DNA of 64,000 bases from Selaginella moellendorffii (GCF_000143415.4 NW_003314287.1:1323514-1387513); one strand, 5' to 3'; positions 22,015 to 35,300 are shown, counted from the stretch's first letter. Translations and numbers: made by a program. Notes: generated by a model not told the origin, from the letters alone.

Positions 22015-23162
22015 TGTAAGCCACAAATTTTTCCTTTCCACTTTGCCAGCTTACCTCGCCTATCCGTCCAACACTGCCTTGGCTTTTGCTAAGTTCCCTC
22101 GCCAAGGTTCTCGCCTATGGTACCAGCTCCTACTGGGTTTCAGCTACTCACTACACGAGCAACGGAGTGTTAGCCATCCTTCCATGGATTCCCAAATCAC
22201 TCCCAATCCCCCTCCCCGGGTTAGACTGGACTTAAGGTTCGGCTACACTCCCCGCAAGCACAAGCAGCCAAGCACACCAAGCTTCCAGGTTCCTAACATC
22301 CCTTGGTACCACAAGACTTGATCATGGGACCCTCTAAATCCCAAGTCTTGAGTGCAACGCTTGCTTCGGGACGCCGGGGCGAAACACCGTGGCCTAGCGG
22401 CCCGGTATGGGTACCTCTCGCCCCCCACTTCCATCCCGAAGGAAGGCCCAAGCCCCTAGGAAGGGCGAGGACCAATGAGCCGCATGGTACTCAAGTGGGG
22501 CACCACTCCACATGAGCCGGGAGCACCGCAATCGGTTTCCCTTTCGGGAGTGGGAGCTGCTCTTGAGCACTTCCTTGGATGGCCCCTCCGGCACCAGCCA
22601 AGTCCATGCTCACTCCCACCCAAGGCCCCTCGGTCCCAGTCCCAACCTCAAGTCGGTTTGGAAGCCCAACTGGAGAGTCCCTTCAAAACTGGTTCCTGGA
22701 CCTCACTATCCCTACTATACTTTTGGAACCCCCTGCAGCCCCCCCCCCCTGGGAGACGCACGCTTTGGGCTTTCACCCCTTGACCCGTATTAGTATTTGG
22801 ACTTAGTCTCTGGCTCGATCTCGGACCCGATTTCGGATCCGACTTCGGATTCGGGTTCGGACTCGATCACGGACTCGATCTCGGACCCGATCTCGGACCC
22901 GACCTCGGACTCGACCTCGGACTCGGTCTTGGACCCGATTTCGGATCTCGGACTCCGTCTCGAACTCGGTCTCGAACTCGGACTCGAACTCGGTCCCCGA
23001 GTCCGTCTCGGACTCGATTCCGGACTCTATCTCGAACTCGGTCCTAGAGTCGGTCTTGGACTCGATCCTCGACTTGGTCCCATCCGATGAACTCTTTGTC
23101 ACTTCGGTCAAGCTTTTGGGGATCCTTTAGCCTACGACATCTCGGGGAGTCGGTTCCTTACA
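22015..23162 (-). repeat. 3' LTR of B2
   Basis: 1148 bp, TGTAAGCC...TTCCTTACA, preceded by CGGTG (22010-22014). It contains a C-run, the conserved CTTTGGGCTTTCACCC module and a TCGGAC/CGGACCCGAT array (22806-23060). It is nearly identical to the solo LTR at 29930-31078. Confidence 0.87.
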
Positions 23163-23947
23163 ACTCCACCACCCATAGAAGAAGTTCGATGCCCACATCG
23201 AATGTCTCGTCTTATCCTACGACTTGTTGTCCATGTCTCCGGGGGCATCCCCCCACTTAGCGGTGTGCCTAAGTTAGCCTCCCCGGCCAAGAGCCCATGA
23301 CAACGGAATATAGGTGTCCCTATATTCCTCACCTCACCACGCCCTAGTATAGGGTCGGGACTTGAACCCAGCCTTGCTTTACTAGGGGGTTGGGACTCGA
23401 ACCCAACCTCCGTAGAATACGTCTACGGATTCGACATCCCCGCAGGGAGTCGGGCGTAGTGCCCTACGCCTGGTCGACCTATCCAACCCATGCTAATTAG
23501 CTTACCTTTGGCGCGCCTTCGGGTCCCAACATATGCCATTTGCTCAACTTTGCAAATTGATATTTTTAATTGAATTTTGCATAAGTACATAAAGTTCTGC
23601 CTTGCAGAAATTCCTCCACTAGATCTCGTGCGTTCGCTAGGTTCTCCTCCGGTTCCCATGTTGCTTCGCAGTGTGGAAATCCTTTCCACTTCACATGGAA
23701 CTCTCTCACCTCGCGTCCTTGTCGCTTGCTCTTGCGCGCATTGAGGATGGCCTCGACTTCGTATTCCTCTTCCCCTTGGATAACCTCAGGTAAAGGTCTC
23801 ACTTGGTCCTTGCGAAGCGGATCCTCAAAGTACGGCTTGAGTAAGTTCACGTGGAACACTGGGTGCATCTTCCCCATCTCTCGAGGAAGTCGGAGTCGGT
23901 AAGCCACTTTACCGATTCGTGCCTCAATTTCATAAGGCCCCGCGAAC

Positions 23948-23999
23948 CTGCTTAAGGAACTCAAGATCAATTCATTTACAGAAATACATGCGTCTTTAC
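23948..23999 (-). other. 52-bp intron-like insertion before B2 chromodomain region
   Basis: On the minus strand it starts GTAAAGACG and ends CTTAAGCAG. Removing it joins SRKLTQR to FAGPYEIEARIG, the expected continuous sequence (element D has SRKLLSRYVGPYRV). AGGT is present at both boundaries, so the donor and acceptor could come from a duplicated AGGT. Confidence 0.62.
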
Positions 24000-24417
24000 C
24001 TTTGGGTCAACTTTCGGCTGATCCAGCTTGGTAGTCTGAGGTTCTTGGTGTTCAGCCACACCTTCTCCCCAGCTTGGAACTCCACATCCCGACGCTTTTG
24101 GTTCGCGTACTTAGTTTGCCTTTGTTGAGCCCGTTCCAAGGAATCCCTCACTAGATTCCAAATGTTGAGTCTTTCCGCCGTGAATGCCTCCACTGCGGGT
24201 AACTCTCCATGATACTCGGCCACGCCGAGTTCCACAGGACCTTCAATAGCTCGCCCATTGATGACTTCCCATGGACTCACCCCGATGCTTGAGTGTGGTG
24301 AGTTGTTATAACACATTTCCGCAAGTCCCAAATGACTTACCCAGTCGGTCTGGTCTCCCGAGACATAGCATCGCAAATAATCCTCCAGCTGCCTATTCAC
24401 CCTTTCCGTTTGTCCGT

Positions 24418-24464
24418 CTGTCAAGAAGTGTTAGTGCCATCAATCTTGACTTAATACCCATTAC
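24418..24464 (-). other. 47-bp intron-like insertion in B2 integrase
   Basis: On the minus strand this segment starts GTAATGGG and ends TTGACAG, with a CACTAAC branch-site match about 15 bases from the end. Removing it restores the conserved integrase frame YHPQIDGQTERVN. The 5-bp word ACAGA stands on both sides of the extra sequence, as a target duplication would. Confidence 0.65.
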
Positions 24465-27400
24465 CTATCTGTGGGTGATAGGCTGTGCTGAATTTCAATT
24501 TGGTGCGATACTGTTCTAGGAGTGTCCTCCAGAACCTACTAGTGAAGATCTTATCTCGATCTGAGATAATCTCTTCCGGCCTTCCCCGCACTCGAACCAC
24601 TTGTTCAAAGAACAGCTTCGCCACACCTTCCGCATCCACGTCCGTTGTGGTGGGTATGAAATGTGCCATCTTTGAAAATCGGTCCACCACCACGAATATC
24701 GCATCGAACCCCTCGCTTGGGGGTAGTCCCGTGATGAAGTCCATCGTAAGACATTTCCACGGGCGATCTGGAATTGGGATGTTTTGCAACAAGCCCCCAC
24801 TAGCCTTAGTCACGGCTTTGACCTGCTGACATGTTGGACATGTCTTTACATAGTCTTGGACGTCCTTAGCCATATCTGGCCAATGGTACTTCCTCTTGAG
24901 TAAGCCCATCGTCTTGGGCACTCCGCCGTGTCCCGCAAGAGGTCCGTCATGACACTCTTCTAAGGCCACCTTCCTTAGTTCCCCTTCTGGAACATACACC
25001 CTCGTTTGCTTGTAATAAATGAGTCCGTTGCGTTCCGCATAGCCCGTTTTTTCTTCCGTTGGCAGCTCACCTCTCTGGTGAGCTTCCCGCGCCTCTAGAT
25101 TCCTCAGCAACACTTCTTGTGCTAGACCATCGTTCTCATATGCTGTCCGCACATCGTCCCAGAAGGTTGCTGTTGCGCTAGATATTGCCAACTTCAAGCT
25201 CGCTTTTCGACTTAGCGCATCCGCCACGATGTTGCTCTTCCCAGGCTTGTACAGAATTTCGCAATCAAACTCGGCCAAGGCATTGGCCCACCGACCTTGT
25301 TTCCCTCTTAGGTCGGGCTGTGACAAGAAGTGTTTCGTTGCCACATTGTCCGTGTAAACCTTGAAGTGTCTCCCAAGGTAGTGTCGCCACTCCTTGAGTG
25401 CCTTGACCACCGCAAACAATTCCTTCTCATGGGCAGGCCACTTCCGTTGAGCCTTGTCCAGCTTCTTCGAGAAGAACGCTACCGGATGGTTGTCTTGCTT
25501 CAGAACTGCGCCCAACGCAAAGTCCGAAGCATCCGTTTCTACCTCAAAGTCCTTACCAAAGTCTGGCAATGCCAATACGGGAGCCTTTCTCAACTTCCCT
25601 TTGAGGTGGACGAATGCCGCCTCGCATTCTGCTGTCCATACCATCTTCCCTTTTCCTGTTTGGTCCGTTAAGGGCAGGGCTACTCTCGAATAGTGTCTGA
25701 TAAACTTTCGATAGTAGTTGCATAGCCCCAGGAACGCCCTCAACTCATGTACATTCGATGGTCGCTCCCATTCCTGGATCGCTTGGACCTTCTCCGGGTC
25801 CACCTTGAGCCCGTCCTGGCCCACCACATGCCCGAGAAACTTTACCTCTTGTTGAGCAAAGTCACATTTGCTCTCTTTAGCATACAGCTTGTGTTCCCTT
25901 AGTTTCTCAAACACCTTCGCCAAGTGTTCGGCATGCTCTTCTAGCGTCTCGCTATAGATCAGGATGTCGTCGATATAGACGACCATGAAGTGATCCAGAT
26001 AGGGTACAAAGACGTGGTTCATTAGCGCCGAAAACGTTGCCGGCGCATTACATAGCCCGAAGGGCATCACCAGAAACTCAAAGCTCCCATACCTCGTTCG
26101 ACAGGTTGTCTTCTCGACATCTTCCTCGGCTACCCTGATCTGGTAGTATCCTGACCTTAGGTCAATCCTCGAGAAGTATTTTGCCTTTCCCAACCTATCG
26201 AACAGGTCCTCAATCCTTGGCAAAGGGTACTTGTTCTTCTTTGTATACTTGTTGAGCAAGCGGTAGTCTATGCACATGCGCATAGATCCATCTTTCTTTT
26301 TCACAAATAACACCGGCGCCCCATACGGCGACTTGCTCAACCTAACATACCCTTTGTCCACCAACTCCTCTAGTTGGCACTTGAGCTCCTTGAGTTCTTT
26401 TTCGTTCAAACGATAAGGGGGACGAACCACTGCCTCAGCACCCTCGACCAGCTCAATCTTATGTTCTATCGGTCATGCTGGGGGCAGCCCCGCCGGTAGC
26501 TCCTCCGGCATGGTATCCTGGAATTGGTCCAACACCCGCTGGATCACTAAAGGCACTTCTTCCGTTCTTGTCTTTTTGTCACTCTTCACCGAGAGTAAGC
26601 ACAAAAAGGCTGCCTTAGTTCCTTTAGTGAGTTGTCCTCTCGTGGACACCAGGTTTAAGCAGGATTCTTTGGCCTTGCTTTGCCCTACCTTTAGATCCTG
26701 GGCTTCCACCCTAGATCTTCTTCCTTGGGCATTCGCCAGTACCACAAGGTTCCTACCTTGTCCATGTAGGGCTACCACGAACCGATTGAACCAATCCATT
26801 CCGAAGATCACGTCAAATCCCGCCATGTCCAACACGGTGAAATCCATGTCTACCTTCCATGTCCCTACTTCGACTTTCGCTTGTCGAAGTACCTCATCGG
26901 TGCTTTGGCTACCTTGAACAAACTCTATAGTCCTTGGTTCTCCTAGCCGCTGCACCGTTAGTCCGGCTTGCCGGACTATGTCTGCAGCCACAAAATTATC
27001 CGAAGCACCCGTGACAATAAGGATCTTAACAAAGCTACCTCCGAGCTTCCCTCGGAGGGCTAGTAGATGTCGCGAACGACTCTCTACCAAAGTTGCTCGT
27101 GTAATGAGTAACTTTGAGTCAGGGACTGGATCACATACCTCATTTTGGACTTCGCCCGACTTGATGGCCATATTGGCTCTGGCCTTCTTCGGGTAGGGAC
27201 ATTCCCTCGAAAAGTGTCCCGCTTCACCGCAGTTATAGCATACGTTGTTTCCCACGCTGCTATATGACTTGACCTTCTTATCCGTGGGTTTGTCTCTTTT
27301 CGCTTGACTCCCCCACGTACTTGCTCGCTGGCCACCGGATTTGCCTTTCCGAAATCCCGAGGACTCATTCTTAGAGAAACTCTTCTTGAATTTCCCCCTG

Positions 27401-28203
27401 CTATATGTTCCCCTCGGTTTGGCCCCTTTGTGAAACGTGGATCCCGACCCCGTCGTGTTCCCCTTTCGCAGGTTATCGTTGAAATGCACCTTGATGGCCG
27501 CATCCAACGCTTCTTTGTAGTTGGTCGGGTTCCAGCGCATCACCTCACCGCGAGCCCAGGTTTGCAAACCTGATATAAAGGCATGGAACGCATCCATATC
27601 CCCCATGTCCGTGACAAGTATCCTCTTTGCCATGAACCCATTCACATATTCCTGGATGGTTCCAGTCTGCTTCAGCCTACTCAGCTCATCTCTCAGATGC
27701 AGAGTGGCATTCGGAGGAACGTATGTCGCGCGGATCCTCGCCTTCATCATGTCCCAGGTGGCCACCGGTCCTTCGTTGGCCTCCGTTGTTCTCCACCAAG
27801 ACTTGGCATTATCTGCCAAGTATGGTTTTGCACATGGGACCTTCTCCGAGCTCGGTAACCGTAACGCTCGGAAGTAGTCCTCCATATCGTAACACCAATC
27901 CTCCACAACCTTATAGTCGTTCACTCCCTTGAACACCGGTGGGGGCTTTGGTTTGTACTTGGGAACTGCCTGAGGGACTGATTCCACTTCGGTCTGTTCG
28001 ACCTTGTCTGGTTTTGCCTCAGTCCCTGCCGAAGGGTCCGCACCTTCTGCGCTGCCAGCATCCGCAGTCTTTCGCCTTTTCTTCCGTTTCTCATCACGCT
28101 TTAGCTTGCGTACGAGAGTCTCCAGCAGGGCATTGGTCTGCGCCAATTGACCTTCTAGAACGTCCAATCGAGCCTTGGACGACCGAACCTCGCCACCGGA
28201 CTT

Positions 28204-29929
28204 GATGACAAAGTCAAACTAACTCAGGAATTGTGCCCACCTTGCCTGACGATGGCTCAAAACTCGGGAAGTGGCAAAGTACTCGAGATTTTTGTGATCC
28301 GTCTAGACCGTTGTTTGATGGCTCACCCCCTCCAAGAAACGACGCCTCTCTCCAAAGGAATCCACAATGGCAAGGAGCTCCTTGTCGTGGATTTCGTAAT
28401 TGATCTCCGCAGGCTAGAATTTCCAAGAATGGAAAGCAACCGGATGAAATTCTTAATCCGCTCCAAGTTGAGACAACACAACACCGATGGCAAAGTTGGA
28501 AGTGTCCACCTCGATGAAAAAAGGTTGTGAGGGATTAGTGTGGATCAAGATGGGAGCAGAACTGAAGGCCGCCTTGAGTGTGTCAAAGGCCTGCTGGGCT
28601 ACAACAGACCAAGAAAAGGGAACATCCTTGCGAGTGAGATGTGTGAGAGGAAGGACAATGTTGGAGTAGTGATCAATGAATTTGCAGTAGAAGTTAGCAA
28701 AGCCAAGGAAAACCTGAACATCCGACATTGATTGTGGAGGCTCCCATTCGAGAATAGTCTTGACTTTGGTAGGATCCATCATGATACCCTCAGGAGTGAC
28801 AATGTACCCAAGGAACTCCACAGAATCCTAATCGAAGGAACATTTCTCAAGCTTCGCATATAGGCCATGTTCCCGCAGCTTCACCAACACTTTGCACATA
28901 TGCTCATCGTGCTCCTCTTGAGTTTTTGAGTAGATAAAGATGTTGTCGAGGTAGATGATCACCATCTGATCAGGAAACTCTTGAAAGATGTCACTTGCCA
29001 TGTGTTGGAAAACTGCTGGAGCACTTGTCAAGCCAAACGGCATGATAGTGTACTCGAAATGGCCATAGCAGGTTCGGAACGCAATCTTCCATTCATTGCC
29101 AAGCCGGATCCGGATCAAGTTGTATGCTCCACAGAGGTCAATCTTGGTGAAGAAGCGGGCACTGCCAAGGCATTGTAACAGGTTTGAGATCAGGGGCAAC
29201 AGATAACAATTCCAAACAGTCACCTTGTTCAAACCTCAATAGTTGATGATTAGCCACAAACTCCAATCCTTCTTTTTGACAAAGAAGATAGGCACTCCAA
29301 TTGGGGACTACAAATGCTGAATGTACCCCGATGCAAAGTTCTCGTCCATATACTCTTTAAGGGCTTTAAGCTCGGACGGGGATAACCTGTAGATAGGCCC
29401 CCATGGAGGTGACGCTCCTTCCTGTAAATCAATGGGACAATTGTAAGGCTGATGAATAGGCAGTACACTAGCTTTTTTCTTGTCAAACACATCCCCAAAA
29501 TCATGATACTTCTCAGGAAGACTGACAGGAGAAACATGCAAAGCAAAAAGGAAAACAGGTTCTTTGTGAAGGAGTTCTTTCATAGTGATTATGGAGATAG
29601 GAGGAGGCGTACAAATGAATGGAATGATGGGACGAGGATACTGTCCAATGTAAGATGGAAGAGAGGGAAAAGAAGATTGAAGGATAGGGAGTAAAGAGGG
29701 TGAAAACTTCGTAGAGTCAAGAACAAAACCCCAATTTGAGTTTAGGGAACTTTTCCTGATTCGGACTCGATGAATAGCAGGGGAAGACATGGGAAATGGT
29801 GACGTGGGAGAGACGAGCTGTAATTCCTTCCAACAGATCTGAGGCTGGTGCAATTGGAACCAAGGAAGGCCGAGCACCACAGAGGAGGACTTGATGTTGA
29901 TGATGTTGAAGGCGATATCGGTAACGGTG
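28204..29929 (-). repeat. Second copy of element C segment 20289-22014
   Basis: 1726 bp corresponding base for base (offset 7915) to 20289-22014, with only a handful of substitutions (for example Asp/Gly in the protease-RT linker). It carries the same RT with YLDN. It directly follows the truncated gag of B2 with ACT shared at the junction, and ends at the same CGGTG that precedes the B LTR. Confidence 0.88.
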
Positions 29930-31078
29930 TGTAAGCCACAAATTTTTCCTTTCCACTTTGCCAGCTTACCTCGCCTATCCGTCCAACACTGCCTTGGCTT
30001 TTGCTAAGTTCCCTCGCCAAGGTTCTCGCCTATGGTACCAGCTCCTACTGGGTTTCAGCTACTCACTGCACGAGCAACGGAGTGTTAGCCATCCTTCCAT
30101 GGATTCCCAAATCACTCCCAATCCCCCTCCCCGGGTTAGACTGGACTTAAGGTTCGGCTACACTCCCCGCAAGCACAAGCAGCCAAGCACACCAAGCTTC
30201 CAGGTTCCTAACATCCCTTGGTACCACAAGACTTGATCATGGGACCCTCTAAATCCCAAGTCTTGAGTGCAACGCTTGCTTCGGGACGCCGGGGCGAAAC
30301 ACCGTGGCCTAGCGGCCCGGTATGGGTACCTCTCGCCCCCCACTTCCATCCCGAAGGAAGGCCCAAGCCCCTAGGAAGGGCGAGGACCAATGAGCCGCAT
30401 GGTACTCAAGTGGGGCACCACTCCACATGAGCCGGGAGCACCGCAATCGGTTTCCCTTTCGGGAGTGGGAGCTGCTCTTGAGCACTTCCTTGGATGGCCC
30501 CTCCGGCACCAGCCAAGTCCATGCTCACTCCCACCCAAGGCCCCTCGGTCCCAGTCCCAACCTCAAGTCGGTTTGGAAGCCCAACTGGAGAGTCCCTTCA
30601 AAACTGGTTCCTGGACCTCACTATCCCTACTATACTTTTGGAACCCCCTGCAGCCCCCCCCCCCCTGGGAGACGCACGCTTTGGGCTTTCACCCCTTGAC
30701 CCGTATTAGTATTTGGACTTAGTCTCTGGCTCGATCTCGGACCCGATTTCGGATCCGACTTCGGATTCGGGTTCGGACTCGATCACGGACTCGATCTCGG
30801 ACCCGATCTCGGACCCGACCTCGGACTCGACCTTGGACTCGGTCTTGGACCCGATTTCGGATCTCGGACTCCGTCTCGAACTCGGTCTCGAACTCGGACT
30901 CGAACTCGGTCCCCGAGTCGGTCTCGGACTCGATTCCGGACTCTATCTCGAACTCGGTCCTAGAGTCGGTCTTGGACTCGATCCTCGACTTGGTCCCATC
31001 CGATGAACTCTTTGTCACTTCGGTCAAGCTTTTGGGGATCCTTTAGCCTACGACATCTCGGGGAGTCGGTTCGTTACA
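29930..31078 (-). repeat. Solo LTR of family B
   Basis: 1149 bp, TGTAAGCC...TTCGTTACA, flanked by CGGTG on both sides (29925-29929 and 31079-31083). Element C protease sequence continues on each side. It contains the C-run, conserved module and array of family B LTRs. No B interior adjoins it. Confidence 0.88.
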
Positions 31079-31254
31079 CGGTGGACCCGATGTGTATTCG
31101 AATGGGCAACGTTTCCCTAAGTCCAGAAGATGGAGACACAAAATGCCCACCGATGCCTTCAACCCTCAGATCCCGTATGGTAGGAGAAAGAGGAACGTGA
31201 TGTCGGGCAACAAAGTCCATGTCCATGAAGCAGGACGTTGCGCCCGAGTCCAAT
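31079..31254 (-). pseudogene. Element C protease active-site segment
   Basis: The minus strand encodes an aspartic protease start with LDSGA followed by an open frame that would connect, across the solo LTR, to VVLGLPWFQLHQP. The last five bases (31250-31254, CCAAT) are the target duplication of element D. Confidence 0.75.
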
Positions 31255-32176
31255 TGTTGTGAATGTGACTTCGGGTATCAAAAGATACTTGTTGACCAGT
31301 CCATACGGACACTTTTTCCTTACTGCCATGACGGCAGAAGGTCGGTACTGCTAGTTCCCCTTATTAACCCATCTTGTCCAAGTGTTAGTAAACTAGACTT
31401 AGCATCTGTACTTGGCCAAATGAGCATAAGGAAGGAATTCCTAAGTGTTTATTTAGCCAAGCATACTTGGCCTGGCTTGTTAGTTCTTTTTTGCTCTGTC
31501 TTGCACTGGCTTGGCAAAAACCTTCGTGTATTGAGACTAGTCCCTCAATATTGCCGGATGATAGCTTACCATGTTTGCCAAACACCCTCGCTATCATGCC
31601 CTTTGTGTTAGTCTCATTTCAATCCTAAATGCTATTTATGGAAAGTGTCTAGATTCGCTCATTTGGCATATCTACGGAATGTAGAGGTCGGCCTGAACAC
31701 AATGGTATTCGTCCTATGTCCAAATTTGCAATCTAGCGCCATTCCATATTTAGTAAGTTTCGAGCTTGTCCCAGAGACTAACTCCTAGTTCTAAGGGAGG
31801 CTTGGGGTGAAAGCCCAAAGCGTGTGTTCCTCAAGGGGGAGGGGGGGGCTATGGGGGGTTCCAAATGTATAGTAGGGATAGTGGCTAGAATGCATGTCTG
31901 ACCACCCGAGACATTAGTTTGGCTTCTATTGGGTTGTATCGCTCCTCGTTCTACATCCGGCTTAGGTCTTAACCCAAACTCCACGCTGCTCTAGTCGGTG
32001 GGATACCCTCCTCTTCACGTTAGGCCACTGGTATGCCAAAATTGTGCCAGACTCCGTCTGACACCATTTTGCGTGCAAGTGCTAGATACGGGGAGCTGGT
32101 GCTCATGGGATTGTACCGGACCCTCGTTTCATAGGCAACGGGCTTGGAGTTCGGCTCCAAATTCAGGTGCGCTACA
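31255..32176 (+). repeat. 5' LTR of element D
   Basis: 922 bp. It includes GGGGTGAAAGCCCAAAGCG, a G-run and GTATAGTAGGGATAGTGG (31800-31885), the module also present in the LTRs of A and B. Confidence 0.88.
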
Positions 32177-32190
32177 TTTGGTATCAGAGC
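32177..32190 (+). promoter_or_regulatory. Primer-binding site of element D
   Basis: TTTGGTATCAGAGC directly after the 5' LTR; TGGTATCAGAGC is an exact initiator-Met tRNA 3'-end complement. Confidence 0.9.
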
Positions 32191-32367
32191 AATTGTCTCA
32201 GCAATTCCTATCCAACTTTTGTCAGATTTTTTAACTCAAGTTGCATACGCAGAGACTTTTCTAGTAGATCCGAAGCGATCTGTGTAGGATTAGTTGAATA
32301 GCACCATTTGGTAAGAACGTTGTATGCATGTTCAGTTATTAATAGAGGAATGCATGCAGCTAGCAGG

Positions 32368-35300
32368 ATGGTGAAGAGGAACCATGCTGATGACACTGAA
32401 ACCTCTAGACAGGCAAATCGAGAGGAGGAAACTCCTGCTAGAGATGCTGTGGAAGAGGCTGAGGCTGAGTCAGAAGAGGAAGAGCCAGATGCTGCAGCGT
32501 TGCAATGTACGGCTCAGGAAGTCAAGATCGAGAATTTGCAAAGGGAGATTCACAAATTGAAGAAGGAAAACAAGAAGAGGAAGAAAGAAGTTAAGGCAGC
32601 TAAACTAACTAAGCCTAAGCAACCAGACTCCTCTTTGAGTTCTGAGGACAAAGAAGTTTTGCAGCCGCTCCGGTTGCACGAGTTTCAAAGTTCAAGCCTC
32701 CTAAACCACCCAACTTTAGAGGCATGCGGGACTATCAAGTTTTGGAAGACTAGGTCTACGATATGGAAAATTATTTCATAGCGGCAGACGTAGATGATCG
32801 TACGAAAGTTGTGTGCGCGCAATCCTTTCTCACCGATCATGCCAAAACTTGGTGGTGCCAGGTGTGTGCTGAAAAAGGGCAGACTAGAAGTTGGACCAAG
32901 ATGTAGTCTCGTATCCATAAGGAATACTTGCCGGATGATCTTGGTCTGAGACTTCGCGCTGAGCTGCGGCGGTTAAAGCAACGAGGGGACCTCATGCATT
33001 ACGTTAATGCGTTTGCTCAGAAACACATTATGATTGCAAATATGAGTGACAAAGATGCTCGGTGTTATTTTCTGGAGGGTTTAAGTTCATTTTCGCACAA
33101 TGAGATTTTGAAGTTTAAGCCGAACATGTACCTAGAGTGTAAGGAGGCAGCACAGCAAGTTGCCCTTAGTCACTCGCTCATGGAACAATATCAGCAACCA
33201 TATGCTGGTAACTTGGATAAGAATAGGAATTCTAGGAATAAACAAGGTGATCAGAAACAGAGGGTGGAAAGCAGGTTTCGCTCTGGAGGCTCACAAGCAA
33301 TAGTTAACAAAGGTGGTGGTGGTTGGAGACCACCAGCAGCTTCGTCTGGTCCTAGGCCCTCTGTTCCTTCTCCTGGTGCATACAAGCAGTAGCAACCTGC
33401 AAAACCTACTCCTAGCGGAACAGGTAGTGTGGGTCATTGCTTCCATTGTGGAGAGTTGGGACATAGGTCCTCAGAATGTCCCAACAAGCATAAGACAAGG
33501 TCTCGTGTTAATATCATGAGGGAAGATGGTGGTGATGAAGCCAAAGGGGTTGACAAGTTGGTCAATGCAGACTATGAGGAAGAAGAAGTGAGTAACTTTC
33601 ATTGCTTTCCTCAAGCTTTTCTTGCAATCAATGCAAACATTGATCCGTTGATGTATCTAGTAGGCTTTGTCCATGAACACCGAATCTGAGTGATGATTGA
33701 CACGGGAGCTATGCATAGCGTGATATCTGAAGACTTAGTTAAGTTGTTAGGATTGAATGCTGAGAAAATGTCGCTTATGCACTTCCGGTTTGCAGAAGGT
33801 GGGAAAGTAGCCAAAAAGTTTGTGAGTGATGTTCCAATAAAGATATCCAAGTGGAAAGAAAGAGTGGACTTGGTAGTGTTGAAGATACCAAATTTTCAGA
33901 TGGTGTTTGGTATGGATTTCTTCAACAAATATATAAAAGGGATTTATGGTGCTGAACAAAGTCGTATCATGTTGAAGTCAGAAGGATGTCCCGATGTATC
34001 CTTTCAGTTGCAAAAGCGTTCCTCAAAGGATTGGGATGCAAAGTTCCTAACTGCGAGGGCCGCTCAAAAAGCAACAAAGAGGGGATGTCAGGCCTTTTGG
34101 GTTCAAGTGATGGAAGCTGAGGGTATTGGTAACTCAATTTGAATCGGCGACAGGGTTGATCCTGTACCAAAGAAGATATTGGAGTTGTTGGCGCGGAATC
34201 AAGATATCTTCCTAAAAGATTTGCTGCCAGGACTACCTCTTAACCGTGAGGTTGATCATCGGATTGAGGTTATTTTGGGTTCTAAACCACCTACAAAAGC
34301 TCCGTATCAATTGAACATCAAGGAGATGGCTGAACTTAAGAAGCAACTTACAGAGCTTCTTGAAAAAGGTCATATCTGACCAAGCAAGTCACCTTATGGA
34401 GCGCCGGTCCTTTTCGTTATTAAAAAGGATGGAACCATGAGGATGTGTATTGACTATCGGGCACTCAACAAGATCACAGTTAAAAACAGTTATCCTTTGC
34501 CTCGCATTGATGACTTGTTTGACCAACTCTTAAAGGCTAAATATTTTACACGACTTGATTTGCGGTCCGGGTATCATCAGATATGGGTGGCAAATTAGGA
34601 TGTGGAGAAGACAACCTTTAAGACTCAGTACAGATCTTATGAGTTCCTTATCATGTCGTTCGGGTTATGCAATGCTCCAGCAACATTCAGCACTATGATG
34701 GATAGAATATTTGGAGATTATTTGGACACATTTGTTGTCCTATATATCAACGATGTTCTAGTCTTCAGCAAAATGTTAGAGGATCATTTGAAACACTTGG
34801 AGTTGGTGTTTCAAAAGTTGCGCGAACACAAACTGTATGCTAAGGAAAGTAAATGCGCTTTTGGTCAATTGCACATAAAATTTCTCGGACATATAGTTTG
34901 TGGTGGCATGATTGAAATCGATCCAAAGAAGGTGGAAGCGGTGAAGTCTTGGGAAGTCCTGACCACTGTGTCAGATGTTTGTTCCTTTCTCGGTTTGGTG
35001 GGATACTATTGCAAGTTTGTCCGCAATTTTGCAAGAATTTCTCTTCCATTAACTGAGTTGACAAAGAGTAGTATTCCATTTCACTGGACATCAGCTTGTC
35101 AGCGTGCTTTTGTATAGTTGAAGGAGATCTTGACTACGGTTCCTGTTCTCAGGATCCTAGATCTTGATAAACCCTTTGAAGTGCATTGTGATGCATTTGG
35201 CTATGCTATCAGTGCCGTGTTGCAGCAAGACTGTGACAAAGCGGTTGGTGTTACGCTAAGGCAACATAATTGTCCCTTTGCGTTCTATTCCAAGAAATTG

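Larger units (their letters stand above)
23163..28203 (-). mobile_element. B2: internal region of family B chromovirus
   Basis: The interior starts beside the 3' LTR with the polypurine tract (minus strand TGGGTGGTGGAGTT) and a 3' untranslated part that resembles element A. It runs through chromodomain, integrase, RNase H, RT, protease and gag on the minus strand. It stops inside the gag N-terminus at 28200-28203, where sequence identical to element C begins. Its own 5' leader, primer-binding site and adjoining 5' LTR are missing. Confidence 0.85.
23566..28203 (-). pseudogene. gag-pol-chromodomain polyprotein of B2, near-intact
   Basis: A single minus-strand frame encodes gag with a CCHC knuckle (CYNCGEAGHFSREC, near 27240), protease, RT (VVYIDDIL intact), RNase H (YTDN), integrase HHCC plus DD(35)E core, and a C-terminal chromodomain (EYEVEAIL...VKWKGF...TWEP, near 23600-23770). 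That chromodomain marks it as a chromovirus, a group that targets chromatin through it. Defects: gag N-terminus lost at 28203, protease Asp changed to Val (IVTGAS against IDTGAS in B1), one TGA at 26473-26475 where B1 has Arg, and two intron-like insertions at 24418-24464 and 23948-23999. Otherwise the reading frame is open for about 1500 codons, so the copy is young. Confidence 0.88.

Noticed and set aside
22797-23111. 97-102 codon frames on both strands in B LTR
   Set aside because: Products of the CGGAC array in the LTR, not genes.
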